Positions 24,124 to 37,012 of a stretch of 64,000 nt of DNA are shown here, piece after piece. This stretch comes from Linepithema humile (lineage: Eukaryota > Arthropoda > Insecta > Hymenoptera > Formicidae). Each line of letters begins with the position of its first letter. The first letter of the stretch is position 1. The position numbers and the translations under genes were made by a program. The DNA lies in the NCBI RefSeq assembly GCF_040581485.1, contig NC_090130.1, positions 7,006,001 through 7,070,000 of the forward strand, in the 5' to 3' direction. The notes beneath the pieces are model-generated. The model was not told the DNA's origin. It saw nothing but the letters and a program-made list of their open reading frames with translations, and did no database searches.

Positions 24124-26651
24124 TCATGTCGGACTTTTTACTTTGCTTTTTGATATTCCGATGCAAATAGGCGAATACCGAGGCGAATGCCAAAGCAACC
24201 ATCGAGAGAGGTTCGAATCGCTTCTTGCGCTTTGTCGCGACGTATCTTAGCTCGACTTTATAGCTATTCCCGAATCACAACGGCTGCCAAAGATTTCGAT
24301 GAAAATTATTTGTCAAGCAGATTTATGATAATGTTCCAAAATCTGTTGTAACGCAATCATAATTTATTGATTTGATATTTTTATACTTGCAGAATTAATA
24401 GCAATAGAAGTGTTTGATAAATGTTTGTAACAAAAATTTCACATTATATCTTTATAAAATTTTGTTTGCGATTGCATAATGAATTGTGATCGTTTTCTAA
24501 ATATTAAACAAGTAAATGAAATCCTTTGTATGACCTTTGTTGAGTTATTAAAATCATTGGGCGCTTTCTCGTTAGTTTCGCGATCCACTCAAATTAAAAA
24601 TTGATTAATTAAGAGTAATTAACTTAATGAATAACTCTCGTTATTATTCGTGCGATATGAATTGCACATTACTACTATTAATGTTTTGTCTAACATGTGT
24701 CGCACGCAGTTCTAATATTAATATTTGCCAAGTACAGCGCGTAAATGCGATTTAATAATCGCTAGAGTTACCTAACGTAATTAATACCTGTTTTACACAC
24801 ATTTAGTTGACCGTGTAAAGTTTAATTACAGGAACAGTTAAATATTCTTTTATTATTTGCTCGAAATTCGATTAAAGTTGCGACTTACACTTTCTATAGA
24901 AACTGGTTTTTAAAATATACAAAAATATAAATATCTTATTTTTTTCGAATGCTGGCTGGAAAAGATAGCATGCGAGTAGTGGTAGCGTAATAATAATTTG
25001 GTTTACTAAAGAGCTTGTTATAACTCATTGTTAATGAATGATGCGGCGTTTATGGCTGTTACATGCAAATTACTTCATCCTGTTTACGAAAGAGTGATAA
25101 TTTCAATATAACGTTAATGCACCGTCTCCTACGACGAATATCATCGCGTACATGTGTAAAGTTATTTATTCCCGCGTTATCGATGAGCCATCATATTTTT
25201 TCTTACCGGGCAATTACCACATGGTAATCAATTAAACTCCCGATTTCACGGCAAACGAAAGCAATTATTAGCCGTACCTTCATTCGTCAATTGGGTACGT
25301 AATATGCGACGACCGGTATGGCTTCAATTACCAGTAAATTACATCAACCGCGACGATACCGGTCATTTATTATATTTCTCTTATATACAAAACGCAATAG
25401 CTTGCGGTTTTTAGATATCTTTCTACATTAGTTCTTGGTAGATGAAATTACATTGTTTCGACAAGAAAAAACATATGGGCAGATGTATAATTGCTAAAAA
25501 ATTTTTACTTTTTTTTTTATTTTGTTAAAAAATTTTTAAAAATTGGTAGCAAAATTTAAAAAGTCAATGCTTCGGTAAGAACGTTTTAATTTTTATATAC
25601 AATATTTTTTAGTTTTCAAAGTAATTAAACGACTATCTCAACTGAAGCGACTTAGGAGTTTCGTATATTAAAGGAAACTGGTTCGGTTCGACATGCAGAG
25701 GATGGTTCAACGACTTTGTATATTTCTCAAATAGCGACAAAGAAAAGCCGGATAGACGGAGATGGGGTTCTCGATCGTTCGTTGAACGATAAACCGATCG
25801 TGCCTGGGAGGCAAAACTCTAGAGATACATTCGTCGCTTGTTTAACGTCCTCATAAAAATTCTTTCCGTTCGGCCACCATGCCGCGAAGACTGGGAGCGA
25901 ATGGATTTCGAGAGTTCTGAACCCGATGCGACCAAATAAATATACTCGCGACCCTTAACGAGACTTTAAGCCACAAATTAAACTATAAATAGACCACGCA
26001 CGAACCGAACGAACAAACTCTAGGAACTCGCGATTGCACGATGTTGATTTTAGAAAATAATATATTCTAAAAATTTTTTTGCTTACACTGTTTTATTGTT
26101 TTAGTTAAATTTTTCTTTTTTACAAATTTTTATTCTCTTTTATATCGACTTGAGATCGAAAAGTTGAACAATAAGCATGAGTACGTGTACTACAATTATA
26201 TCGATCAGTCATTTATATTAATCAACTTTGATTTGCAGAAAGTTTTTTAAAAAGTGAGCTACAAACTTTTGTAATGTAAAGTTTTGTTAAAATAAATTTT
26301 TGTTAAAGTCATAATTAACATTGAAAATAAGAAATACGAATAAAAATAAGAGCGAAAGTTTGCAGAGAAATAAAAATTTAATTTAAGAAAATATAACTAT
26401 AAAAAAAAAATTTTCAGAATACGTTATTTGACGGCAGTTTTATATTGGGAGTTTCGGTTCGCGGACAGTCGCGCGCGTGTAGATCGCACATACGCGACGA
26501 CAAATTGATAAATATATGTATCGACGAGTATCATCATCCGGCAAGGGTCAAAAACACAGACATCGGTTTTCGTACGGAAATAGAAGGGAGCGCGTATGCT
26601 GTAGCGGCGCATTGACTCGGCCCTCTTCTGAGATCGAAACGAAAACGTGGC
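24124..26651. other. non-coding, mostly AT-rich block
   Basis: Positions 24290-24960, 25400-25660 and 26040-26430 are AT-rich with A and T runs. The balanced stretch at 25020-25370 is listed as a possible regulatory element. No gene was recognised. Confidence 0.5.
25020..25370. promoter_or_regulatory. possible conserved regulatory element, TAAT-rich with POU octamer
   Basis: About nine TAAT/ATTA homeodomain cores occur in 350 bp, roughly three times the uniform-base expectation. A perfect octamer ATGCAAAT is at 25063-25070. A 9-bp inverted repeat pairs GACCGGTAT (25311-25319) with ATACCGGTC (25356-25364). The stretch is non-repetitive and lies between AT-rich blocks. Enhancer function is inferred. 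Confidence 0.25.
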
Positions 26652-26972
26652 ATGAAGAAAAGAGCGAGATCCGTTTATTTTTACAATCGGCGACGGATTG
26701 AATCGTTCGGCCGGTTCGCAGAGAGGTTCGAGAGGAAGGAAATAAGGAAAGAGACCAAGAAGAAGAGGAAGATAAAAAGTCGAAAGACGTTGAAGAGAAA
26801 GACAGACAAACATATACGAGAGCAAAGTGACGGAAAGAGATCGCGGGGTGGGGAAGGGGGAAAAGAGCAGGCAAACTCGGCGGCAACGGCATGTGCGATA
26901 CACGCGTTTTACTATTACACGACGCGGCCGCTCTTTCGCCGGTTATACGAGAGCTTTTTTGCCAGTCTGTAA
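26652..26972 (+). other. ATG-started basic open frame, 106 codons, stop overlaps a donor-like site
   Basis: A true ATG opens a Lys/Arg-rich frame of 106 codons. The stop TAA (26970-26972) falls inside GTAAGA at 26969, so a splice there would remove it. The middle (about residues 25-60) is extremely basic because the DNA is purine-rich. No domain is recognised. The basic composition is most simply explained by the GA-rich strand. Confidence 0.12.
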
Positions 26973-28418
26973 GATCTCTTTCTGTGCGGCCTTTGCCGAC
27001 GAACCGACTAGCCGGGCCGTGCGTACGTTTGCTTTGGCTACTTACCCGCGATCTTCGAGCGACGTCTTTTCGCTCGTCTTACCGCGCGAAGAGGCCATGC
27101 GCACAAACACGCCGCTGCAGCAGCGTCCGCGTCCGTGACGGTTGCGAGTGTGTGGGTCGCTTTGGCGGCATCCTTACGAGTGTGCGAAACCGCGGGGGAC
27201 AAGTGGTTAACAGAAATTGAGGCTCTTAAACGTGAAGTGTTCCAAGTGGTCAATAACGATAATCGATCGAGAGGCGACCGATGAAAACCTTCTATTGCTA
27301 GTATTAATGGCTATAGAGAAATGAATCATGATGGGGGATTGCGAGTGCAATTTAAATTGGGAAGAGTAGGATGTAATATACGCTGATTGAGAAAGAGAGT
27401 TACATCTAGCTCGTAAATAGCGCGCAAAGAACACGATATTATTTTAAACTGCGTCGCGAAGTTATTAAAACATAGAAATCTCACGAAATCAATTAGGAAT
27501 TCAGATGTGCGATAACAGCGACGGCAATAATAGGCTCTTGTCAGCGCATCGGTCTGTCTGTACTCTGCTAATGAAACGATTACTGTAATACATTGCTAAG
27601 TGTCGGATCTCGTCTGTATGGTCGCACCGTCTAGCCGGCACTTTGTTTGCTTTGGCTACATCTCCACGATCTGCCGGCAGCTTCTCATATTCCGCGGCAC
27701 ACGCGTGGAATAGGCGCCGTTTACTTTGCGCGCACACGCGTATAAACGCACAATTGCTTTGACCATGCTTAGACAAGCTGCGATCACAAATAAATCGAGT
27801 GGACTTTAATTTTCGGATCTTGTGTCGTACTGTAGATTCTACACGAACAATATTCAAAGTCCTTGTCATATAATGACCGTTATACATCTTAATGTTTTAT
27901 GAAAAATATCTTTTGCGGCATAAAGGACGGCATAACTGACGCGTCATTTATCTATCTGCAGCAGAATAGAGGACAAGAGGTAAATTTGCCACAAAAACAT
28001 AATGTTTATTTGCTTGCAAAATGTTACAGAAAAAATCCAATTGATACTCGGAATGATAAATATATGGTTTATATTATAAATTTTATCTTTCGCTAGTTTT
28101 GAATTTAAGATGGAAATTTTTCCATCACATTCTTTCGACTTAATTGACCGCATGGTACACGACGCTATCAAATGATGCAATTTCCACGCTTGTTCGGTTC
28201 TATATAACGCGCGAACAGCATGGTACAAATGTAATGGCGGAAAATTGCTTCTACACGATGCGTATCTCGACTTTTGGCACGTCACGGCGCGCTGCACGTG
28301 CCGTGAAGTTCTTCCAGTGTTTATTGACTATTACTGTGGAGAAGTACGAAACGATGATCTTATCATTACGCGATCTCTAAGTCGACCGTCGGTCCCGATG
28401 TTTTCCTTGGCCATCTAG
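26973..28418. other. non-coding block, no gene recognised
   Basis: GC-rich at 26970-27200, then mixed. A minus-strand GCGG/GTAAGTAG donor consensus ends at 27046. Above it a frame is open back to about 27253 without an ATG. A weak repeat pair links 27001-27054 and 27624-27672. Confidence 0.4.
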
Positions 28419-28445
28419 CTGATCTCGGGATTACTTCTTGCTTCG
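28419..28445 (+). other. candidate 27-nt microexon
   Basis: GTTTTCCTTGGCCATCTAG ends at 28418 (good acceptor). The donor TTCG followed by GTGAGTGCG begins at 28446. The 27 nt are in frame for LISGLLLAS; another frame is also open. The length is a multiple of three. Small enough to be chance. Confidence 0.12.
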
Positions 28446-31400
28446 GTGAGTGCGTGAACAGGCTTCGCGCTTTGCTGCAGCGCGTGCAATTGCCACGCAT
28501 GTGCGCCCTGCCGACGCGGTGGTTCGTCGTGTGCGATGAACTACTTTGAGTACGGTAGAGTAACATCATCGACTCGCTCCAGAAGACAAGTAATGGAAAA
28601 TATATATCAAACTTACGATCTTTCGGATAGATAAATTCTGCTCGCACGTAATCTTGTTGCTATTCGTTCATCACGAGATGCTTTGTTAATTATTTTCTAA
28701 ATATTCACTGGTAAAAGGATAAAAATTTAAAACGTTATCGATATTGCTGAGCTTGCTTTCCGCGATCGATGCGAGAGAAAGAAAGAAAATCAGTCATCGA
28801 CCGAGTGGTGGTGGTCGGCCAAATTTTCTGTCTTACATTCGGTGGCTCGTCGCGCGAATATGAGACGATGAACTCAGACGAAGGTGGCGTGGGAGAGTAA
28901 GGGAAGAAGAGGCAAGAGTAGTGTTCGCTTCTGCACCGTGGTCTCTGCTCGTCGTCACGCTGTTAGCGCCGAGTTAATCGGGGCCGGAAATGAAGTGAGG
29001 GATAGAGGAATATTAATAACTGAATCTAATCAATTCCATGAAACGAGGCTGGCCACCCCGCGCAGCTCGAAAGAGCAAAGCTCTTTCCGCCCCCGCACAC
29101 CACCCTCGCCATCTCCATGTACAACCTCACTAGCGATCTAATCAAATGCATCGCATTAAGCTAATTTAGTGGCGCTGGTAGCGTGGCGAACCGTTTCTCT
29201 CTTTCCCTTCCCCTTCTCTTTCTCTCCCTCTCTCTTAGCATCTCTTGCCGACTATTGCGACGGCTGGCTTCTCGGATTAATGCAACGCCGCCCGGCGACA
29301 AACAGCAAATTTTCAATTGTACACGCGTGTGTACGAGCGCGAAGGGACCGTTTATTTTTGGCGCATGAAGGAACCGATGCTTGGATAGGCGACAAAGCGG
29401 ATCCCGCTCGTCGATTTGCGCCTTTTTGCAACGCGAGTATAACGTGTCAACTTTAAGAAATAGAAATGCGTTTGGACATATATTTAAACGTATCAAATAC
29501 ACAAATGGCAAATTTCAAAACATTATTTCGACATTAATTTGAATATTCGAAGCGAGCGCAGAAATTCAATGCTTGGAGAATAATTAATTGCGCTGTGAAA
29601 ATAAAAATATTGGTCACTGTTATTCTTTGTCCCGTGTTTCATCGCTGTTTGTATAAACCCATTTTTCCGTAAAGCAATTAACACGCGAACCCGTTTGCCT
29701 CGGTTATAATATCTGTTGATTTCTAATTTCGCGCAGAGCACGCGACAAATTTTCAATAGTGTCTTGCTCCCGCGTTGGCGAATCCGCGGTAGGAATGTTT
29801 ATTTTTGGCGTTTCAAAATCCGACTTTTCCAGCGGTGATACTGGTGTGCGGCCCGGCTAAAAGAAAAATAGCGACGTGGCTCATCCATCTCTAAAGAGTT
29901 ATCGGCACACGCGAAACGACTTCTCATTGGCTAGTAGTAGTAAACACGCGTAAATTCTGCATGTCTGTGCAGCGTTGCGCCGGCTGCAGGATGTAGGCTC
30001 TAATTTTGGGGATAGACTCGGAAAAGAAAAAAGATCCCAAGGATCCATGGCGACGATGGACGCGGCTAATCACTGCCATGTTTCACGGAGGATTTGCGCG
30101 CTGTTTATACGGTTAGGCTGTTATGCCAATTTACAACGATGTTGGTGCGTAAAGCACGCGCGTCTTTGTACGAACACCATACATTAAGACACTTCGTTTT
30201 TTACGCAAGAAAACTGGATTATTAATATCGACCGGATGAAGTAACAAATTTGTTTTTCAACTTCATACACTTCTAAAGATATCTCTAATTACCTTGTTGA
30301 TATTGTCTAAATATATTCTTTTTATTCGTTTAATTTATAATATTCATTTTTTGTTATATAAATATCAGCGACGGCGATGAGAATATCACTAATGGCGATG
30401 AGTTATAGTAGCGTGTTAACCGTATTCCTTAATGCGATATAATTGCAAAATTATGGAACGATATCTCGCAATGCGAGATGAACTAGCGGTGCAGGTGATT
30501 TTCCGAGCCGCATCCGTTACTGGCTGTATCGATTATAACGTAACACATAAATTTCTGTATTCGCTGCGCAGTCACGCGATCATCATAGACGCTTCCCATA
30601 AATGACTCCGTTTCAATGCTAACCCGCACAATTTACTTAATTATAGATCCTTTATACAATTATGGCTTTTTTCGCGCGGTTGAAAAACTGTACGCAATAA
30701 CTACTGCTACGTAACTGCGCGTGGCAAAAGAAGCGTGTAGCTTACTAGAGCAGTGAAACAATCTAACGAACCTCGGGCGAATCTATTTATCTATCTCGGT
30801 AATCTATTTAGTATTCGAATCACTCAGAGAATTTTCCGTAACAAGTTGCAGACCGGTGCGTGCGCTGTGCAATAACCATCGTGAGTTTGTGCGAACGCGT
30901 TCTTTTTCCAGATTTCTTTCGTAATGGAATTTTACACTTGCGATTTATGTGCCAGTGTGTAAATTTTTGTTACTGACTAGGTTTCAGATTTTGACTTGTC
31001 GAATACTAGCAGGTATTTTATTAGAACGTTACATTTATCGTAACGCCTTGTTGTATAAGACAAACACACAGTATATAAATCATTTGTGTCGGATGGCTGA
31101 ATTCTAAGTTTGTTCGATAACATGTTCTGATGCGGACAGTCGGGAAACAATTTGATTCGTTTGCGAGGATAGAAAAGCACCTACTACTGGTCTCTTTGAC
31201 TGGCATTGTAAACGAGAAGCGAGCAATCGAAGTGACGTTTACAGTTCCGATGTAAACGACGTCGACCCTTTCAGAGAGAAGTTTTCTCTACTCGCTGAAG
31301 CTGCGTGGCTATATCGCACACAACCAAAACCACGCTACCGATTCATCTTTGCAGATCAAAAGGCACTTCGTGGAAATCGACATCGGTGCCGCGGTGCGTG

Positions 31401-31722
31401 GAAATAGATTAATGGTGCTGTGAATCATCGTGTAGATTTAAAGTATGTACGTCCTGTTTTCCTGCTATCACTATCGGCTTTTACGCAGAATCGAACTTTC
31501 GAATATTTCGACGGGCAAAAATGTGAGCACGACGGAAGTGATCAGCATGTCGTGATGTTAGGCAAATGGTGTGAATCAGATATTTTTCGCTTGAGATATA
31601 ATTTATAAAATATTATAGATTTTTAAGACGAATATTATGTGCGCTGATAAACACATTCTCCGTATTAAGAGAATTGAATAATAATTATAATACCGAAGAA
31701 TAGTCTGTGATAATCGTTTGCT
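28446..31722. other. non-coding block, nothing substantial evident
   Basis: A perfect 8-bp hairpin with AAA loop lies at 29069-29087 (GAAAGAGC/GCTCTTTC). A CT-rich tract is at 29195-29245. A direct repeat of GGCGATGAG occurs near 30373-30405. Positions 30190-30360 are AT-rich. Confidence 0.45.
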
Positions 31723-32052
31723 TTGAATCGATTGATTGAAAACAAGAGACGCGGACCACTCGAAAAAGAATTGGTCTTTAGCGAAGAAGTATCAATGACC
31801 GCCAAAATTGTTTTTACGGGCCGTTTACCTCTGCGAGTCGGTATCATCGAACTCGCGATGCCAGAAAATCAGTCGAACGCGAAAGCGCGGGGTGCCAGCG
31901 CGAGACGAAAGCGTGAGGGAAGGAGACGCGGAGAGAGAAGGACGGAACGAGTGGACGTTCAGACCGAACTCGATACCATTCGCAAGTCTATATTAAGACG
32001 GTGGTATGCCGTGAAAATAATCCTGGTTAGTGCTGTGACTCGACGAGCATAG
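31723..32052 (+). other. open frame of 109 codons, unassigned
   Basis: Begins at TTG; the first ATG is at codon 25, leaving 85 codons. The centre is Arg-rich, coinciding with GC- and purine-rich DNA, and the ends are more balanced. No domain, splice boundary or poly(A) signal. Probably chance. Confidence 0.08.
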
Positions 32053-32368
32053 GAGCGGGTGGTGGCGAGAGGAGGGTGGACGGTGCGCGGGACGAAGTCG
32101 GATCCCAGACACAAAGACAGTTCGTTTTGGCATAAGTCAAAACCTTTGGTATGCGTGCATATGGCGCGAACAGACTCACACTGTCCTCAGTGTCCCATAA
32201 CTGTTCCCCCGCACGTCCCCCGCCGTTCATATCGCGCTGTCTCGCTTGAACGCGTTATGCGACAGCCAGTCCGCGGCACCGACTGTGTACCGCGACGGTG
32301 GTTTATTTCCGAGTCAATTAGGCTTGTTTATTTGTAACCGCGGGATCCTCCCGAGTAATTACGCCGCC

Positions 32369-32381
32369 GTTAACTGTTAAC
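32369..32381. promoter_or_regulatory. GTTAACTGTTAAC dyad
   Basis: Two GTTAAC palindromes separated by T. The pattern GTTAA, three bases, TTAAC matches the HNF1-type homeodomain dyad. Whether this organism has that factor is unknown, so function is inferred. Confidence 0.2.
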
Positions 32382-32436
32382 GCCGCATCTTTCGCCGGAC
32401 AGGTGGCCCGCCCGTCTGATGAACCGATCATACCGT

Positions 32437-32454
32437 GAGTGACGCGCGTCACTC
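32437..32454. repeat. perfect 18-bp palindrome
   Basis: GAGTGACGCGCGTCACTC equals its own reverse complement. About 0.24 such palindromes are expected by chance in 64 kb. It contains TGAC and GTCA half-sites around CGCG, resembling a widely spaced bZIP dyad. Confidence 0.7.
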
Positions 32455-33148
32455 GAAATTGCATCCCAGAAATGTACACCAGCTGCTTCCCGGTAAACAC
32501 TTTACTGAACCGACAATGCTTTTTCCAGGGACATTTAAAATAATAAATATTACAAGATGATTAGGGTAGGATTACTAAAATATACAATCTAAATATAGCG
32601 ATCGAAATTATGCGATAAGAAGTTAAAGCCGCTCTCGAGGTGCGTATATAATATATGTATATTTCTCAGTGTAGTGTTGAAAAGAATTAAATTGTTGAAT
32701 TGTTAACAAATCACTTTGATAGGGAAATCATTGTCTCTTAGCTCTTCGAGAACGACGCAATTCACCTCGTTTCACGCTAACCCATCACTGAAAGAAATAA
32801 ATACCGGGAATAAAGCGCGCGGTGCAACGAGGCCAGAGTCCCGCCAACTGTAAAAGAAAGAAAAAAGAAACGATACCGGATTACTTCATCGAAACAATAA
32901 ATACGAATTTCCTTCTCACGCGCAGTGCATTACTTCTCTCTTAAATGCGCTTTAAATCACGCCGGTCGCGATCGTAACTCGCGCAAACGCGGATATGCCG
33001 TCATTTACGTCTCAAAGATCGTTCCGTGAAAAATCAGCGACCATGAATTTTCGATGAATCGAGAACTGTTGCGCGAATAATTAGTACGTTGTCTCATTCA
33101 TATCTCGCTCTCGCGTTATATTTGGAAATTAAAAAATAAAAAAAATAA
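32455..33148. other. non-coding, AT-rich, nothing evident
   Basis: AT-rich with an A-rich run at 33130-33150. No frame or structure stood out. Confidence 0.5.
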
Positions 33149-33736
33149 AAAACGAAAAATCTTGTAAAAGTGAGATTGTTCGACGTCGTCGATTTACTAT
33201 GCGAAAGTGATAATCGCGAGAAGTTTTCTTTTGCGCAAAAGAGAACGCAAGCCGTTCTTGCGAGCTGGCGCAGCTGGATTGGCTTTTCGACTTCAAGCGA
33301 AAAATCGCACTGTGAAATCTATCCGGCTGGTGCGGAGCGCAACCGCATCAATCCTCGTGGAGAGAATCAAAGGGAAGTAAGCATTAATTGGTCGCATATT
33401 CCAACATCGACCGAGCGAGACACGAACCTCGAGATTACCACCGTCTTGGCGGAGATCCTGAAGAAGCGAAAAACCGCGCGCGGTGACTACGCGGCTATTC
33501 CTGGAGAAACGATGCAGTCCGCGGTGCAGTTTCTTCGTTCTTTTCTCTTCCCTCCTATCTCTCGATTCGCTTCTCCGCTCGCCTTTCTCTCTCCCTCTTT
33601 CCTCGTCGCGCCTACCCTTACTTTCTGCACCATGGAAAGACGAATTGGTTCTCTAAATAAAATGACTCGGTTATTCATCGGCGCATTTGTACGCGTCAAG
33701 GTCGGCACCACTTTTCTTTTCGGCAGGCGCCCCTGA
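33149..33736 (+). other. longest stop-free stretch (195 codons), unassigned
   Basis: Open from just after TAA at 33146-33148 to a stop at 33734-33736. The first ~115 codons have a balanced composition. The remainder crosses CT-rich DNA and becomes Phe, Ser, Leu and Pro rich. There is no ATG before about codon 120, so it is not a stand-alone gene. A stretch of this length is expected about once by chance in 64 kb. Confidence 0.1.
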
Positions 33737-34516
33737 ATCTCTTTGTGAATATTTCAGTTTAATCCGGAGTCGGAAAGCGACGCTCCGGTTAATTGGTCGC
33801 CGGAAACTCGGACGGGCGGTCTATTTTCTTTTTGCGTATTTCGGCGTGCGATCATCGCTCATTCCGTCATGTTCGTGGAAACTGGAATTCGCGATATTTA
33901 CGAGAATGTCGAAGTGCCGCCAGCAATATTCGAAATTGCCACCAAAATTAGCTTATTTGTTTTTCATACGCAAATTGTGATTGTTATACACTGAAAAACG
34001 CGGAACAGAAAGGACGATAAAGTATTTTACTTAATATTACATGCATTGATTATGAATGAATCAATAGTTGCAAAATTTGTAGTGTTTATAAATGATGGAA
34101 TGTACGAGAAAACGTGCTAATTTTCTTTTATTCGTAACAATCAGTTCAAAGACATCGTTAAAGCCATCGTTTAAGATAAAACGAGACTACGGAATGTTGC
34201 CGCTTTTATCAGATAGAAATCGTCACTTTCGAATTTGCCACTGCACAGAATTGCCACCGGAGAATCCGCGGAGTAATTGCCCAGTGGGTTTCACAGTAGT
34301 CGTAAACGTCCGAATAGATCAGACCTTTCTAGGTTCCTAGTGTGTGCGTTAACTGGTTTTCTCGAACGAGCGTTACTCGCGAAGCTCACGTAGGAAGTGA
34401 ACTGTTAACGCAACGACTATGATAGACATAACAACCCGCGCTTAAAAGAATGCCAATAAAATTAAACGCAATGATATATAACCGTCGCACGTTCAATCAG
34501 ACTGGCAGCGTCTTAC

Positions 34517-34552
34517 CCTGAAAGCGAATTCGAGCGGAAGATATCTTTATTG
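34517..34552 (-). other. candidate 36-nt microexon
   Basis: On the minus strand a pyrimidine-leaning tract ending CCATTTATGCCAG (AG at 34554-34553) precedes 36 nt, then a donor, CAGG followed by GTAAGA at 34516. Two frames are open. The length is a multiple of three. The splice sites are fair to good; coding potential is undetermined. Confidence 0.13.
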
Positions 34553-36994
34553 CTGGCATAAATGGCGATGAAATAGAATTAGATAGTTGGATATGTAATT
34601 TTAAACCATTGTGTTTTTATCATTGATAGAAATAGATTCAGCATCGCTCTCTTATTCGTGGAAAAATACATTCGCGTTAAATTTCAAGACCTTTTATCGT
34701 TTCTTTGTGCATAGTTGTGCTTTAGTTGGCGTCAATTCTCGTTTTATGACAAATTGATTACGTCTTCCTCTGCTGATCTCGAGATCGCTCTAAACTGTCT
34801 AAGAATATCGTCTTGCGTGATCCTCGATGTCCGTCGTCGGGGTCGTCGTATTCGTTGGAAGTCGACGGCATCGTCGCCGTCTCAACCGTAACCGAGCTGT
34901 GCGTCTTCGGCGATAAATAAGAGCTTTCGCATAAACGGCGCGTCCTGCGGAGGGTAAGGGCAGTTACGACGACACACTTAGTACCGCGAATAAAGCATAC
35001 CCGCGTCGTTGCGCTTTGCATCTCGCTGCGCTTCGCATCGGCGCTGTCGATCCGTGAACCAGGGGCGGATCGCTCTCTACACCCATGAAAATCGCATCGG
35101 CTGCCGAAGGTCCGCCTCCTTCCGCAATTGAATATTGATCGGCCGTCCCTGCTTCGTAGAAGCGATGCGCTGCGACGGTGCGTTACTTGCGTCTACCAAT
35201 TAGAATGTTGCAATAAATTATTTAAATATAGTAAAACTGATCTCGCGACTTACGCGCTGCTTGTTTTATCGTTGGCATGCATTCAACGTGATGACACGAA
35301 AATTGCTTTGGCTTGATTCCGCTTGATTCGTTAGATTAATTGGCTGTACAAATATAATATGTAAATTATTTGTTCTCACGAAAAATTTGTAATCGTCATC
35401 TTACAATCGAGTGTGCTGCGTCGCTGATCTCGCTGTATGTGAAAATGTGATTATTTCATATATAAAAAAATATAGATTCTATATATTAGAAATGTTTCAA
35501 AGTTAAAATGAATAAAAGAATTTATATTTTTGCAAGTAAAATAGTCTGAGTTCACCGTAGATAAAGTATAATTTCACAATATATATTCCGTTCCTGAGGT
35601 CGAACAGCAATCGGCATTGTTATTGTTCAGAATTAGTATACATTTAAGCCGACGACTATTACGTCGCTGGTAAATCGAGCGAAAAATAAATTACCGATTG
35701 TCTTGGCTATAATCCCAGCGCTTTATATCACTCGCGTACTATAAGTGCGGTAGATTGCCTTAAAGTGATTCGAGTGTCTTCTTCGTCTTTTAGTAACTAC
35801 CGACTGTCTTGGAATGCATCCTATAATGTGCCAAGAAATAGCTGCACCAGTAATTCATTAATGATCAATATGTGTAACGTCATTTTTCGCAATTAATAGT
35901 CTGAATAATACGGTACATTAATTAGAATGATTATTATTCATTTAAATATATCGAGTGACGCAGCGTATCTTATTACTGCGAGATAGCGATTGCTTTCCAG
36001 AATATTTTCCTCGACATTTTATTCGATCAAAATGTTTCTTGCGGCAAACATAGATGGAATATAGAGACGAATATAGAGGCCGTTCACCGTCGTCATAGCA
36101 CGTTAGCAAAAGAAAGCGCGCGTCGAGCGTGCAGCTGGTAATATATTTCAACAACTTGCACGCGGAATCAAAAGATCACCCTCACTGTAGACCCACCACC
36201 TTCTGGGTGGCAATGTTCGCCGCATGACGGACGTGTCGTTACGAAAGACATGACATTAAGACCGTTCCGAGCGACGGTGGTAGCGGCTCGGCGAACGGCA
36301 TGTAGAACCTTCGTCTCCTTTTCGTCAACGTCCCTTGTTTCTCCTGGCTTTCTTTACCTCCGGATCGTCCCCTGTCTAGCGGCACATGGTATACAATATA
36401 TATAAACGTGTTTCGCCGTAGACATAATACGACTGGTAACAACGGGGGCGGCAAATAAAACGCACTGCGAAACGCGTGACTAATTCACGGAGAGTCCGTG
36501 AAAGTTCAACCGCAGCGTTTCATGTCTTGAGTATTGTCGATTCGCCGATTTGAGATCGAAATAGTCAGTCGTGCCGAAATGTCAGTTAAATTATATCGAC
36601 AATGGTGCAAAATTACTCAATCATTGATATAAAGTTAAAATAAGTGAGTAATTTTGTAGAAAATTCCGCAGCCAATATGCACGTCGTCCTTTGTAAAGTC
36701 TTATCATTTTAAACGTGAAAGATCACACTTTGACTTGTGTAACATGGGTTTAAAATGAATTATGAATGTGTAAAGAAAACATTAATCTAGAGAAAACATT
36801 TTATCGCGATAATGAGAGAAGTATCTCAGGGATAAGAAAATATACCGCCTGGAACAAAGTAACGCTAGCCTTGCATCAGAGATAAAGAAAAACAAGAGAA
36901 TCATATCACGGAGACAGATGTAGCGTATCAGTCGTATTAAATATTTTCATGTTTGCATACGTTGCGCCATTTATTATCTTTTAAATAGACGCGA

Positions 36995-37012
36995 GTACCG
37001 TACGTACCGTAC
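36995..37012. repeat. GTACCGTAC tandem duplication
   Basis: GTACCGTAC at 36995-37003 is repeated without a gap at 37004-37012. Confidence 0.8.

Noticed and set aside
24210..24220. GGTTCGAATCG resembling a tRNA B box
   Set aside because: No matching A box at the right distance and no cloverleaf can be drawn around it.
30912..30962. Short peptide with a CDLC motif after TTTTTCCAG
   Set aside because: It stops after 16 codons, has no second zinc-ligand pair and no good donor.
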